A stretch of DNA of 29,234 bases from UBA1181 sp045226255. Lineage in GTDB: Bacteria; Bacteroidota; Bacteroidia; Bacteroidales; Paludibacteraceae. Both the position numbers and the translations under genes were made by a program. Positions 7,369-14,896 of the stretch are shown here, piece after piece. Each line of letters opens with the position of its first letter. The stretch's first letter is position 1. The notes below the pieces were generated by a model, which saw only the letters and a list, made by a program, of their open reading frames with translations, was not told the origin of the DNA and did no database searches. Location of the stretch: the NCBI GenBank assembly GCA_045226255.1, contig JBGVCG010000038.1, positions 1 to 29,234 of the forward strand. The letters are read 5' to 3'.

Positions 7369-9672
7369 TCATTTCAATTCATAACAGAGAGAGACCCCCA
7401 GCCTCCTCGGCTTGCCAACCTGGCAAAACCGGTTGCCCATGGAGACAAAATAGAAGGTGTCATACCGCTCGTCCGCCAAGTTCTTGCACCATCCCTTCAA
7501 CGTAAACCGGTTCTTCCTCAGTGCGAGGGAGAGACCAAACAGGGAGTAGAACTTCTGGGAGACCTCATTCGCCTCGTCCCAATAAATCTTCCCAACACCC
7601 TGCCAATCCGCACAAGCCTCCATCCGATCGATCAGCTTCTTGTTCAGATAGAACGTGTAAAGGGCATGCAAAGATACGGTATTCAGGGGAGAAAATGGGA
7701 CATAATTGCCATCATAGACATGATTCCCATCGTTGTAATCGACGAATCGCGCGTTGGTATAGCCATAGGAGCCCGTCAGGTTCAGGTTCTTCACCTTGTA
7801 GTTCATGGACAATTCGGCACCGCAGCTACGGCTTCTTCCCGCATTGGTCATCATGCGTCCAGTGCTCTTCCCCGCAGGGAAAACAGTCAACTGCTGGTCG
7901 TGGGCATCGATGTAGAAAAAGGCGAAGTCGGTTGTCAGATTGATATTCCTTCCCTTGAAATGTCCCCCCAACTCATAGGTCCAGCAATACTCCGGGTCAT
8001 ACGAAATAGCCTTTGCGGGATCATAATCCGGCACACCCATATTGTCGAAGCTCACGCCCATATCCCTCATCATATCGTTCATCAGGGCATTCTGGAGGAT
8101 GTCCGAGAAGATCTGCGTATTGAAACCACCCGCCTTGTAGCCTTTGGCGGCGTATGCATAGAGATGGTTCCCCCTTCCGCAGTCATACTGCACGGAAAGC
8201 TTAGGCAACACCTCGAAGAAGCACTTCTCCGTCTCACCGTTCAGTTGCGAAAACAACGGTTTATAGTCGTTCATGAAGAGGGTGAAAAGATAATTCAACC
8301 GAGCGTCATTATCATACGTCATCCGCGCTCTCTCATAGTCGAGACGAAGCCCCATCGTCAGGGTCCACCGCTGTAGTTTGAACTCCGATTGGTGGTAGGC
8401 CGCCAACCCGTACGTCGGCAAATCGAACTCGCTATTCACGGCAAACTGATCATCCTGGATCATCAGCTGATCGTCCGGGAAGACGTGATGGATACCGTTA
8501 TTGGCATTCGAAAGGATAAGCAGGTCAATACCATCCCGCTTGAACGTGACGGGGGCGGTCATATCATTATGTTTCAGGAAAGCGAAGGCACCCGTCTTCC
8601 AATTCCACTTCTTCTCCTTCCGCAAGGATTGGAAAATCACCTCCTGCGTCGCCACATGCTCCCGCTGACGCTGCTCCAACGTGAAGATGGAGGTAGGTTG
8701 GAAATCCTGGTCAAGGTGCATATCATCGTTCAGGAACTGGTAGCTCGTGACGGAAGAGAACGTCATCCGTTCCCCCTTGTGGGAGAGCACTAAACCATCA
8801 TTCAGATTGAAGCGCTCGTAACTGCACTCATCGTTATAGCTGACAGGAAGGCGATCGTCGCCCTCGACCTTCGCATAAGCATATCCCCCTTGGTTCACCA
8901 CACCCAAGGATAGGTTGTTCTCGAGAGAGAGGGAAGAGGAGGGCCTCCACATCAACCGATTGCGCAGGGAAAGGCTATTGGAAGGGTCGCACAACTCGTT
9001 CTTATACGAGTTTTGAAAGAATCCGTCCGTGTGCTGGACATTCGCCGCAATGGAGAAGGCGAACTTATCCGTAGGCTTACGATACAAAGAGGCTTTCAGC
9101 CGGGCCGTATTGCCTGTGGAATAATCAGCAGACAGGCGTATGCCTTGGTATGAGAAAGGCGAAAGGGTATGGATATTCATCAGACCACACATGGTGTTGC
9201 GGCCATAGAGCGTACCTTGCGGACCACGGAGGAACTCCATGCGTTGGAGGTCGAAAAGGTCCATATCGAAACAATTCTTGTTGAGGATCGGCACATTGTC
9301 CACAATCATACCCACCACTGGTTGCTCGATTCTTGTACCGAATCCACGCACATAGATGGAGGAGGTGATCTGCGATCCATAGTCCGGCAAATGGAAATTC
9401 GGGACATACGTTGCGATATCCTTGGAGGAGAAGACCACACCAGTCTCCAAGTTCGACATCGTGAAAGTGCTGGACGAAACCGGCAACTCCGCCACCCGTT
9501 TCTCCCTGTACTTGACATCCGCCGACACCTCTATCTCCTCCAGGTTCTCTTCCATCTTTTCCTCGGCAAAAACATACGAAGGGAAGACGAACGTCATCAT
9601 GCACAACAGACGAACACTGGCCGTACGGAAGCGGCAAAGCGACATCGGGGAATTTCTCTTAAACATATCCAT
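7369..9672 (-). CDS. TonB-dependent outer-membrane receptor
   Basis: The 767-residue protein starts MDMFKRN (a second ATG at 9666 is possible) with a signal peptide ending SYVFA (about residue 36). A TonB-box-like segment follows (EEIEVSADV). The plug domain spans roughly 60-170, with SIYVRGFGTRIEQPVVGMIVDN and FLRGPQGTLYGRNT. The rest is a 22-strand beta-barrel, including YAYAAKGYKAGGFNTQ and a C-terminal region similar to the siderophore-receptor class (NLADERYDTF). It lacks the N-terminal carboxypeptidase-like domain and other SusC features, so it resembles classical iron- or cofactor-type receptors rather than SusC. The substrate is unknown. The AraC regulator gene upstream and the lipoprotein downstream suggest a regulated uptake unit. 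Confidence 0.92.
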   Translation of the reverse strand: MDMFKRNSPMSLCRFRTASVRLLCMMTFVFPSYVFAEEKMEENLEEIEVSADVKYREKRVAELPVSSSTFTMSNLETGVVFSSKDIATYVPNFHLPDYGSQITSSIYVRGFGTRIEQPVVGMIVDNVPILNKNCFDMDLFDLQRMEFLRGPQGTLYGRNTMCGLMNIHTLSPFSYQGIRLSADYSTGNTARLKASLYRKPTDKFAFSIAANVQHTDGFFQNSYKNELCDPSNSLSLRNRLMWRPSSSLSLENNLSLGVVNQGGYAYAKVEGDDRLPVSYNDECSYERFNLNDGLVLSHKGERMTFSSVTSYQFLNDDMHLDQDFQPTSIFTLEQRQREHVATQEVIFQSLRKEKKWNWKTGAFAFLKHNDMTAPVTFKRDGIDLLILSNANNGIHHVFPDDQLMIQDDQFAVNSEFDLPTYGLAAYHQSEFKLQRWTLTMGLRLDYERARMTYDNDARLNYLFTLFMNDYKPLFSQLNGETEKCFFEVLPKLSVQYDCGRGNHLYAYAAKGYKAGGFNTQIFSDILQNALMNDMMRDMGVSFDNMGVPDYDPAKAISYDPEYCWTYELGGHFKGRNINLTTDFAFFYIDAHDQQLTVFPAGKSTGRMMTNAGRSRSCGAELSMNYKVKNLNLTGSYGYTNARFVDYNDGNHVYDGNYVPFSPLNTVSLHALYTFYLNKKLIDRMEACADWQGVGKIYWDEANEVSQKFYSLFGLSLALRKNRFTLKGWCKNLADERYDTFYFVSMGNRFCQVGKPRRLGVSLCYELK

Positions 9673-9691
9673 TTCAACATTATATCCGCCG

Positions 9692-9727
9692 CAAAATTAG
9701 TACGAATCATCCTCACACGATAGGATG
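9692..9727 (-). promoter_or_regulatory. Candidate regulated promoter and operator of the TonB receptor
   Basis: The minus strand has TAATTTTG (9692-9699), an exact TAnnTTTG box about 20 nt before the start. At the position where TTTG should sit there is instead an inverted repeat, CATCCT-N8-AGGATG (9708-9727). A missing -33 box with a palindrome in its place is what an activator-dependent promoter would look like. Confidence 0.45.
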
Positions 9728-9774
9728 GGAAGAAAAGAAAAATAGGATTTTTTATGCCTGACACACGGCGGCCT

Positions 9775-9806
9775 CATTTACTATTTAGCCATTTACTATT
9801 TACGAT
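9775..9806 (+). repeat. Short interspersed ATTTACTATTTAC-type repeat, copy 2
   Basis: Two tandem units of about 15 nt, ATTTACTATTTAGCC and ATTTACTATTTACG, lie between the AraC gene and the TonB receptor. The following bases include GATGATTTC, also found after copy 3. Confidence 0.65.
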
Positions 9807-9879
9807 GTGATGATTTCGCAGCAAATTTCGTGAGTTCTTTTCTCCATGAGGAATTATAGTCCTATACCTGATAGAAGTC

Positions 9880-10740
9880 TCAACCATTATGCCCACCGTA
9901 ACGTTTCCTGAAGTCCAGAGGAGTCAGACCCGTGTATTTCTTGAACTTGCGGATGAAATAGGAGACGTCGAAGACATTCAACTGTTCAGCCACCTCCGCC
10001 ACCGAGAGTTCCGTTTCGCAAAGCAATGCCTTCGCTCGGATGATGAGAGAATCATCGATCCATTGGGAGACCGTCTTGCCCGTATTTTTCTTCACCAGCT
10101 TATTCAAGTGGTTAGGGGATACCTTTAAGGCATCCGCATAGTCTGGGATGGTGCGAATAGGCTGGGAGTCGTCAAACAATTCACGGAGGAAGCGGTCGCA
10201 ACAATTCTCCAGGAAGAGGTTCTCCGCCCCGTTACTCAAGGCGTTCGTCTCGGCAAGCACACTCATCATCAGGCATTTGATCAAGTCCTTATTGCTCTGC
10301 TCCTTACGAAACTCCGTGCCCATGCGGGTGAAAAGGGAGGCCACGAACTCCGACTGCGCCGCCGGGAAGGAGAACTTACTCATCGAACGCTCCTGCAAGA
10401 CCTTCACCTGCCTAAGCTCAGCTTGGGTGAACACCCCGCTCCCGATGAAACTACTATGGAATCCACCCATGTAGCCTTCACAATCCTTGTAATGCTTTAT
10501 CGTGAAAGGGACACCCTGCGGAACCAGGAGCAACTCCCCCGCACCAATCAACAGGCTACTCTCGTTCGAGTCGACAAGTATCTCCCCTTCCGTTACGAAA
10601 ACGAAGCAATTCACTACTGAGCAAATAGTGAGAGGGAAGACCATGCTCTGACAAGAAGCGTCCAATTTCCTGATGGAAAAAGGCTCCATGTCCGGGCGGC
10701 TCGAATGTCCCATTTCTCTGTTTTTGTGGGGATGCTCCAT
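9880..10740 (-). CDS. AraC-family transcriptional regulator
   Basis: The 286-residue protein has an N-terminal cupin-like ligand-binding half (about 20-170; for example VFVTEGEILVDSNESSLLI and LLLVPQGVPFTIK). The C-terminal AraC double helix-turn-helix (about 185-283) includes IPDYADALKVSPNHLNKLVK and the second signature SVAEVAEQLNVFDVSYFIRKF, ending with KYTGLTPLDFRKRYGG. The gene is on the same strand as, and upstream of, the TonB receptor, so it is the obvious candidate regulator for that receptor and lipoprotein. The sensed ligand is not known. It may be transcribed from the tRNA-Cys promoter region, because no separate promoter box is clear in the 55 nt before its start. Confidence 0.92.
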   Translation of the reverse strand: MEHPHKNREMGHSSRPDMEPFSIRKLDASCQSMVFPLTICSVVNCFVFVTEGEILVDSNESSLLIGAGELLLVPQGVPFTIKHYKDCEGYMGGFHSSFIGSGVFTQAELRQVKVLQERSMSKFSFPAAQSEFVASLFTRMGTEFRKEQSNKDLIKCLMMSVLAETNALSNGAENLFLENCCDRFLRELFDDSQPIRTIPDYADALKVSPNHLNKLVKKNTGKTVSQWIDDSLIIRAKALLCETELSVAEVAEQLNVFDVSYFIRKFKKYTGLTPLDFRKRYGGHNG

Positions 10741-10795
10741 AATAGCGGGGTATTAAAATGAAACAAGCGAAACCATGATGATTCCGCTTGCGTTG

Positions 10796-10866
10796 AGGTT
10801 CCTAGCAGATTCGAACTGCTGTAAACGGTTTTGCAGACCGGTACCTAACCACTCGGCCAAGGAACC
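10796..10866 (-). tRNA. tRNA-Cys (anticodon GCA)
   Basis: The cloverleaf on the minus strand has acceptor GGTTCCT/AGGAACC and a GCC-type D-arm. The anticodon stem is CGGT/ACCG with loop CTGCAAA (anticodon GCA, Cys), and the T-arm is AGCAG/CTGCT. Discriminator base 73 is U, typical of tRNA-Cys. CCA is not encoded. Confidence 0.93.
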
Positions 10867-10888
10867 TTATTTTCGTTTTTTATGGGCG

Positions 10889-10920
10889 CAAAGTTAATGC
10901 TTATTTCCTATCCCGCCAAA
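10889..10920 (-). promoter_or_regulatory. Promoter of tRNA-Cys
   Basis: On the minus strand TTTG (10917-10920) and TAACTTTG (10889-10896) are separated by 20 nt, an exact consensus match. The transcript would begin shortly before the tRNA at 10866. Confidence 0.75.
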
Positions 10921-10983
10921 TGTTTCACAAAAATTCTTTAACAAAAGTCATAAAACGTTCATTTCAAAGGGGTTTACATAAAA

Positions 10984-13900
10984 TCAGCTCTCCCCTACTC
11001 TCAACCGATAGGTCAGGTTCGCTGGCTTGGAAGCGCAATTGTCGGCGAGGGCGAGCAGGTTCTCGTCATCCATCTCCGCCACAATATGCAACCGTTTCTT
11101 CGTCAAGGCCGCCAGCAGGGAGAACTCTCCCTGCCCCTCCTCATGGAGGCACACCTCCCCTTCGTCAGGCAATGCCGCAATCTTGGCGATGAGGGAATCG
11201 AACGCCTCCAACGTGCGCCGCGCATTACGCTCCACCTCCCGTCCCTTGTAGATATAATTATGCAAGACCAAATCCCTGAAATAGGCGGGTGTCTCCAGCT
11301 CGGAAGCGAACTTCGCGTACTCCTCCTCATAGTAATGTTGCGTCAACTGGGCGCTCTTCAGCGACTTCACCTCCTTACGGAAAGGATGCTCCGGGGAGAT
11401 CCTCGGCAGGAACTTCACATCCACCCTGCCCTTACGCAACAGGAACTCCTTCTTCGGGAAGAAATGTCCGATGCCATGGATCAGCACCGGGATAACGTCC
11501 ACGTTGAAGCGCTCCGCCAAATGGAAGGCTCCCTTGTGGAAACGCAGGATGGAGCAATCCTCCGAACGGGTGCCCTCCGGGAAGATCAGGATGGAATATC
11601 CCTTGTCGATCGCGGCCTTCAGCTCCTCCTCGTGCTGCTCCAGCCCATCGGAGACCGGCAGGAACTCCGCATAACGGATGATCCACCCATAGAACGGACA
11701 ATTCCACACCCACTTGTTCGTCAGACACACGATCTTAGGGCTTAGGATCAATGTATAGAGCAAGTCCAAATGAGACTGATGGTTGCAGACGATTATGCCA
11801 GGGCGATCGAGCGTCTCCCCCTCCGGGTTATGCACATGGCACTCCACGCCAGGCATCAGCTTGACCAGCACACGGAAGATACCGCACAATCGCCTATGAT
11901 AGAATGCCTTATGGCTTTCCGTCTTGCCTCCGACCGTCAGGACGAAGAAGCCGAGAAGCGACATGTAGATTGTCCCCACAAAGAAGACTGCGAAGCAACC
12001 GATGGTCAGCAGCAGGTTCTTCAGCGTGATAGGCATGAGCCTATTTTTACCCTTTGATTTAGTCAACCAATTGAATATCAGCGGCGGGAAGAAATAAGCC
12101 ATCAGAATCACGGTGAACATGCCCACGATCGTCACCTCCGCCAACGAGCGCATGGCTGGGTGCTTGGCGATAATCAGCGTGCCGATTCCGATGAACATGA
12201 TCAGGGCGGAGAGCATCACCGAGTTCTTATAAGAGGCCAGCACCTTCTTACCGTATGCGTACTCGTGCATCAACCCCTCCGTGACGAAGATGGTATAGTC
12301 ATCGCCCTGCCCGAAGATGAAAGTGGCGAGGATGACATTGACGATGTTGAAACGCATGTCCAACAGCCCCATCATGCCTAAGATCCATATCCACCCCACC
12401 GTCAGCGGAACGAACGAGAGGAGCGCCAACTCCGCCCTTCCGAAGGAGATCAGCAGGAAAATAAAGACGATGAATCCGCAGATGTACAAGACATTGTTGA
12501 AGTCGCTCGACAAGGAATCCACCAGTTTATTCAGCATGGAACGGCTACCGAACACGAAGAGGCCATCGCCCCGATCCTGCAGGGAAGAAGAGACCGTCTC
12601 GGCGCTTTCCGGGGTATGCTCTAAGATTGAATAGACGTACCATTTTCCGTTGTCCTCCACCACATAATTCTTAGCGATCTTGCCTGATATGAAATCGAAA
12701 TGGTGCGGATCCGCCACCGCATATTGCCTCTTCGTCATCGCGATGAAAGCGTCGAAAGCGCCAGGGGCGAAACCGCACGCCTCCGCATGACGTCGGATGG
12801 TCTCCGCCGCCTCCGGGTGCGCCGCCCAATATTTGTTCCACGCCTCTGTCCGCACGCTTTGCATATCCTCCGACGGCAAGAAGATGCCCACGCCGGAGAC
12901 CTTAGCGACCGTACCGCTCGCCTGCAGGCTATCCAAGGAAGCCCGCACACGCTCATGGTTGCGCAACGCCTCCTCCCGCGACGTGCCCTCCGCCACGCAG
13001 AAGGACTTCGCCAGCCCGGACTCCGTCTCGCTCGTCAGCTTAGCCATCCACACACGCTGGTCAGGCGTCATGTAGTTGATAGCGTTCATATCAGTCTCAA
13101 ACTGGGTCTTGGTGCTGAAATAGAGGAGCGGGAAGGTCAGAAGGACGATCAGGCAAACCGCCACCTTGTTCTTTTCGAACTGGACATTGGCGATCTTGCC
13201 GAACATCAGCTTACCACCCGTATGTCCCTTGAAAAGCTTATCCGCAAAGAAATGAGGCAACACGAAGAGCACGAAGAGGATCGTACCCACAAGCAACAAG
13301 GCGGCGAAGAGCCCCATGTCACGCATCGCCTCCGAACGGATAAATAGGAGGCTGAGGAAGGCGCCCACCGTCGTGATGTTGCCCGTCACAAGCGGGTCCA
13401 CAATGTCACGCATCGCCTCCTGGCGGGAATGACCCTCCTTGAGGTGCGCCAGAAAATGCAACGGGTAATTCACCGCTATACCCACGATGACCGAACCGAT
13501 ACCGATCGCGATGACCGACACACCCTCCTTCAACAAAGCCAGGAAGGCCACAGCGAAAAGCAAGCCGAAGGCGATGGAGAAAAGAATCAGAAGAATCGCT
13601 CGCGCATCCCGGTAGAACAAAGCCAGCAAGATGACGATCAGGGAGAGGGCGATAACGGTGGACCATATCGTGTCCGACTTAATCTGCTCCGCATTACCCA
13701 CCGAAATGACCGCCGGTCCGATGTACGAGACAGCCACCTTCCCTGCATACTTCTCCGTCACAGCGTGGGAAGCGGCCTCGATGGAGGCGATCCACTGCTT
13801 GTTCAGCCGAGTCTCGCTGGAAGGCAAAGAGGAGGTGAGCGGTATCATGACCGACCGTTCCTCCGCATCCAGCAGATAACCATCCCGGACATGCTCCCCC

Positions 13901-14490
13901 TCGGAAGGACGGAGCGCATTCAGTTTTTCCAGGACAGGGTAAGAGAGGTGCAACGGATCACGCACCACAATCCCCTGCAGGAAGCCCCCCGTCGGAGACA
14001 TAAGACGGTCACGGTTACCCGCCATCAGATGAGCCATGGCACTATCCGCCCATAGGCTATCAATACGGTTATAATCTTCAGGTTCAAGGTAATACGGAAG
14101 ATTTTCCAAGATGAAATCCATCGTTTTCGTGACCATCTCAGGGTCCGTTTTCAGGAAGACCTCCGAAGTGAGGCCTGTCGAATCAGTAGCGCGCAACGCC
14201 TCGGCAAAATCATCCGCAGCACGTTCCAGCAGAGGAAAATCCACCGCGGAGGAATCCGCCATCGAGACGTAGACCATCACCCGATTGGAGGTGCTGAGGC
14301 GTTGGAAGAAATCCCCCATCCGCTCGCCAGCCACGTCCTCCGGAAGGAACTTGCTGATGTCCTCGACAAAGCGTACACGTCCCACCGCCACGACCATCAA
14401 AGCGATCACGGCGCAAAGCGAAACCCTCAACAATGTACGATGCCGCTCAAAATAGCGGAACACCCTCTGCACGATATTCTTCATGAACAA
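10984..14490 (-). CDS. MMPL/RND-type exporter fused to a PlsC acyltransferase
   Basis: The 1168-residue protein has an N-terminal membrane helix (about 17-37) and a large periplasmic loop. A first bundle of helices follows (about 275-430, with IALSLIVILLALFYRDARAI), then a second loop and a second bundle (about 660-830, with FGQGDDYTIFVTEG), which together form the MMPL/RND exporter fold. A further helix pair leads into a PlsC-type acyltransferase with NHQSHLD (His904, Asp909) and FPEGTRS (970-976), the lysophosphatidate acyltransferase motifs. The last 100 residues look like a decayed methyltransferase. Fusions of this type occur in aryl-polyene or flexirubin-like lipid clusters, but no ketosynthase is present here, so lipid export with acyl transfer is the safest inference. 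A second ATG at 14484 is an alternative start. Confidence 0.9.
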   Translation of the reverse strand: MFMKNIVQRVFRYFERHRTLLRVSLCAVIALMVVAVGRVRFVEDISKFLPEDVAGERMGDFFQRLSTSNRVMVYVSMADSSAVDFPLLERAADDFAEALRATDSTGLTSEVFLKTDPEMVTKTMDFILENLPYYLEPEDYNRIDSLWADSAMAHLMAGNRDRLMSPTGGFLQGIVVRDPLHLSYPVLEKLNALRPSEGEHVRDGYLLDAEERSVMIPLTSSLPSSETRLNKQWIASIEAASHAVTEKYAGKVAVSYIGPAVISVGNAEQIKSDTIWSTVIALSLIVILLALFYRDARAILLILFSIAFGLLFAVAFLALLKEGVSVIAIGIGSVIVGIAVNYPLHFLAHLKEGHSRQEAMRDIVDPLVTGNITTVGAFLSLLFIRSEAMRDMGLFAALLLVGTILFVLFVLPHFFADKLFKGHTGGKLMFGKIANVQFEKNKVAVCLIVLLTFPLLYFSTKTQFETDMNAINYMTPDQRVWMAKLTSETESGLAKSFCVAEGTSREEALRNHERVRASLDSLQASGTVAKVSGVGIFLPSEDMQSVRTEAWNKYWAAHPEAAETIRRHAEACGFAPGAFDAFIAMTKRQYAVADPHHFDFISGKIAKNYVVEDNGKWYVYSILEHTPESAETVSSSLQDRGDGLFVFGSRSMLNKLVDSLSSDFNNVLYICGFIVFIFLLISFGRAELALLSFVPLTVGWIWILGMMGLLDMRFNIVNVILATFIFGQGDDYTIFVTEGLMHEYAYGKKVLASYKNSVMLSALIMFIGIGTLIIAKHPAMRSLAEVTIVGMFTVILMAYFFPPLIFNWLTKSKGKNRLMPITLKNLLLTIGCFAVFFVGTIYMSLLGFFVLTVGGKTESHKAFYHRRLCGIFRVLVKLMPGVECHVHNPEGETLDRPGIIVCNHQSHLDLLYTLILSPKIVCLTNKWVWNCPFYGWIIRYAEFLPVSDGLEQHEEELKAAIDKGYSILIFPEGTRSEDCSILRFHKGAFHLAERFNVDVIPVLIHGIGHFFPKKEFLLRKGRVDVKFLPRISPEHPFRKEVKSLKSAQLTQHYYEEEYAKFASELETPAYFRDLVLHNYIYKGREVERNARRTLEAFDSLIAKIAALPDEGEVCLHEEGQGEFSLLAALTKKRLHIVAEMDDENLLALADNCASKPANLTYRLRVGES

Positions 14491-14499
14491 TATTTTTCA

Positions 14500-14507
14500 C
14501 AAAGATA
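14500..14507 (-). promoter_or_regulatory. Possible -7 box very close to the MMPL-PlsC start
   Basis: The minus strand reads TATCTTTG, an exact TAnnTTTG match, only 9 nt before the ATG at 14490. Transcription would then begin about 4 nt before that ATG or about 10 nt before the next one at 14484. No good -33 box is seen. Confidence 0.4.
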
Positions 14508-14618
14508 GGGATTCGACAACGTTATACCATAGCGATGGGCAAAGTTTAACATCTCCTCCCCGCAACATGTGGAGCCACGTCTACACGGAGGTTTCATTTA
14601 TCGCATTAGACATGATGT

Positions 14619-14655
14619 TATTTACTATTTAGCTATTTACGATTTACTATTTATG
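14619..14655 (+). repeat. Short interspersed ATTTACTATTTAC-type repeat, copy 3
   Basis: Units ATTTACTATTTAGCT, ATTTACG and ATTTACTATTTATGG follow each other. The downstream sequence contains GATGATTTC, as in copy 2. Confidence 0.65.
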
Positions 14656-14725
14656 GTGACGATGATTTCCGAGACCTCATCTACCTATTTTCCACGTATT
14701 GCATACATATTCCAAGGATTCTTCT

Positions 14726-14733
14726 TAAATTTG
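14726..14733 (+). promoter_or_regulatory. Possible promoter -7 box for the FAD oxidoreductase
   Basis: TAAATTTG matches TAnnTTTG exactly. The nearest TTG (14699-14701) lies 24 nt upstream, a little far, so the full promoter is uncertain. The leader would be about 155 nt long. Confidence 0.4.
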
Positions 14734-14852
14734 CAACGAGATTATGCATATCCATGAGAGGCACTCAATAGATTTACGTAACTAATTCTTTACAAATCAA
14801 AAGGATGCATATTTGAGTAAAAAACAATTGGAGCGATTCAAGCAACAAACAC

Positions 14853-14875
14853 ATGGTTGAAGACTCATCAACCAT
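14853..14875 (+). promoter_or_regulatory. Inverted repeat ahead of the oxidoreductase start
   Basis: ATGGTTGA-N7-TCAACCAT is a perfect 8-bp inverted repeat about 10 nt before the GGAGG ribosome binding site. It could be a repressor operator or an RNA hairpin affecting translation. Confidence 0.4.
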
Positions 14876-14884
14876 ACGAAAGAT

Positions 14885-14889
14885 GGAGG
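14885..14889 (+). promoter_or_regulatory. Ribosome binding site supporting a GTG start
   Basis: GGAGG lies 7 nt before the GTG at 14897. This strong spacing decides in favour of GTG as the start of the oxidoreductase. Confidence 0.75.
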
Positions 14890-14896
14890 TTATATA

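Larger units (their letters stand above)
14491..14896. other. Divergent intergenic region of the exporter and oxidoreductase genes
   Basis: No credible gene is present. The region holds the MMPL-side -7 box (14500-14507), repeat copy 3 (14619-14655), a plus-strand TAAATTTG box (14726-14733) and an 8-bp inverted repeat (14853-14875) just before the ribosome binding site. Everything needed to control the divergent gene pair is therefore in this stretch. Confidence 0.6.

Noticed and set aside
7666..8376. A 236-codon plus-strand frame over the TonB receptor
   Set aside because: No domain, and the opposite strand is an unbroken receptor gene.
9775..9806. ATTTAC-type repeats as a CRISPR array
   Set aside because: Units are about 15 nt, joined without spacers, and no cas genes are present.
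10796..10866. tRNA-Cys or tRNA-Lys as an island insertion site
   Set aside because: No partial copy of either tRNA's 3' end was seen elsewhere in the window, and no phage-like genes are present.
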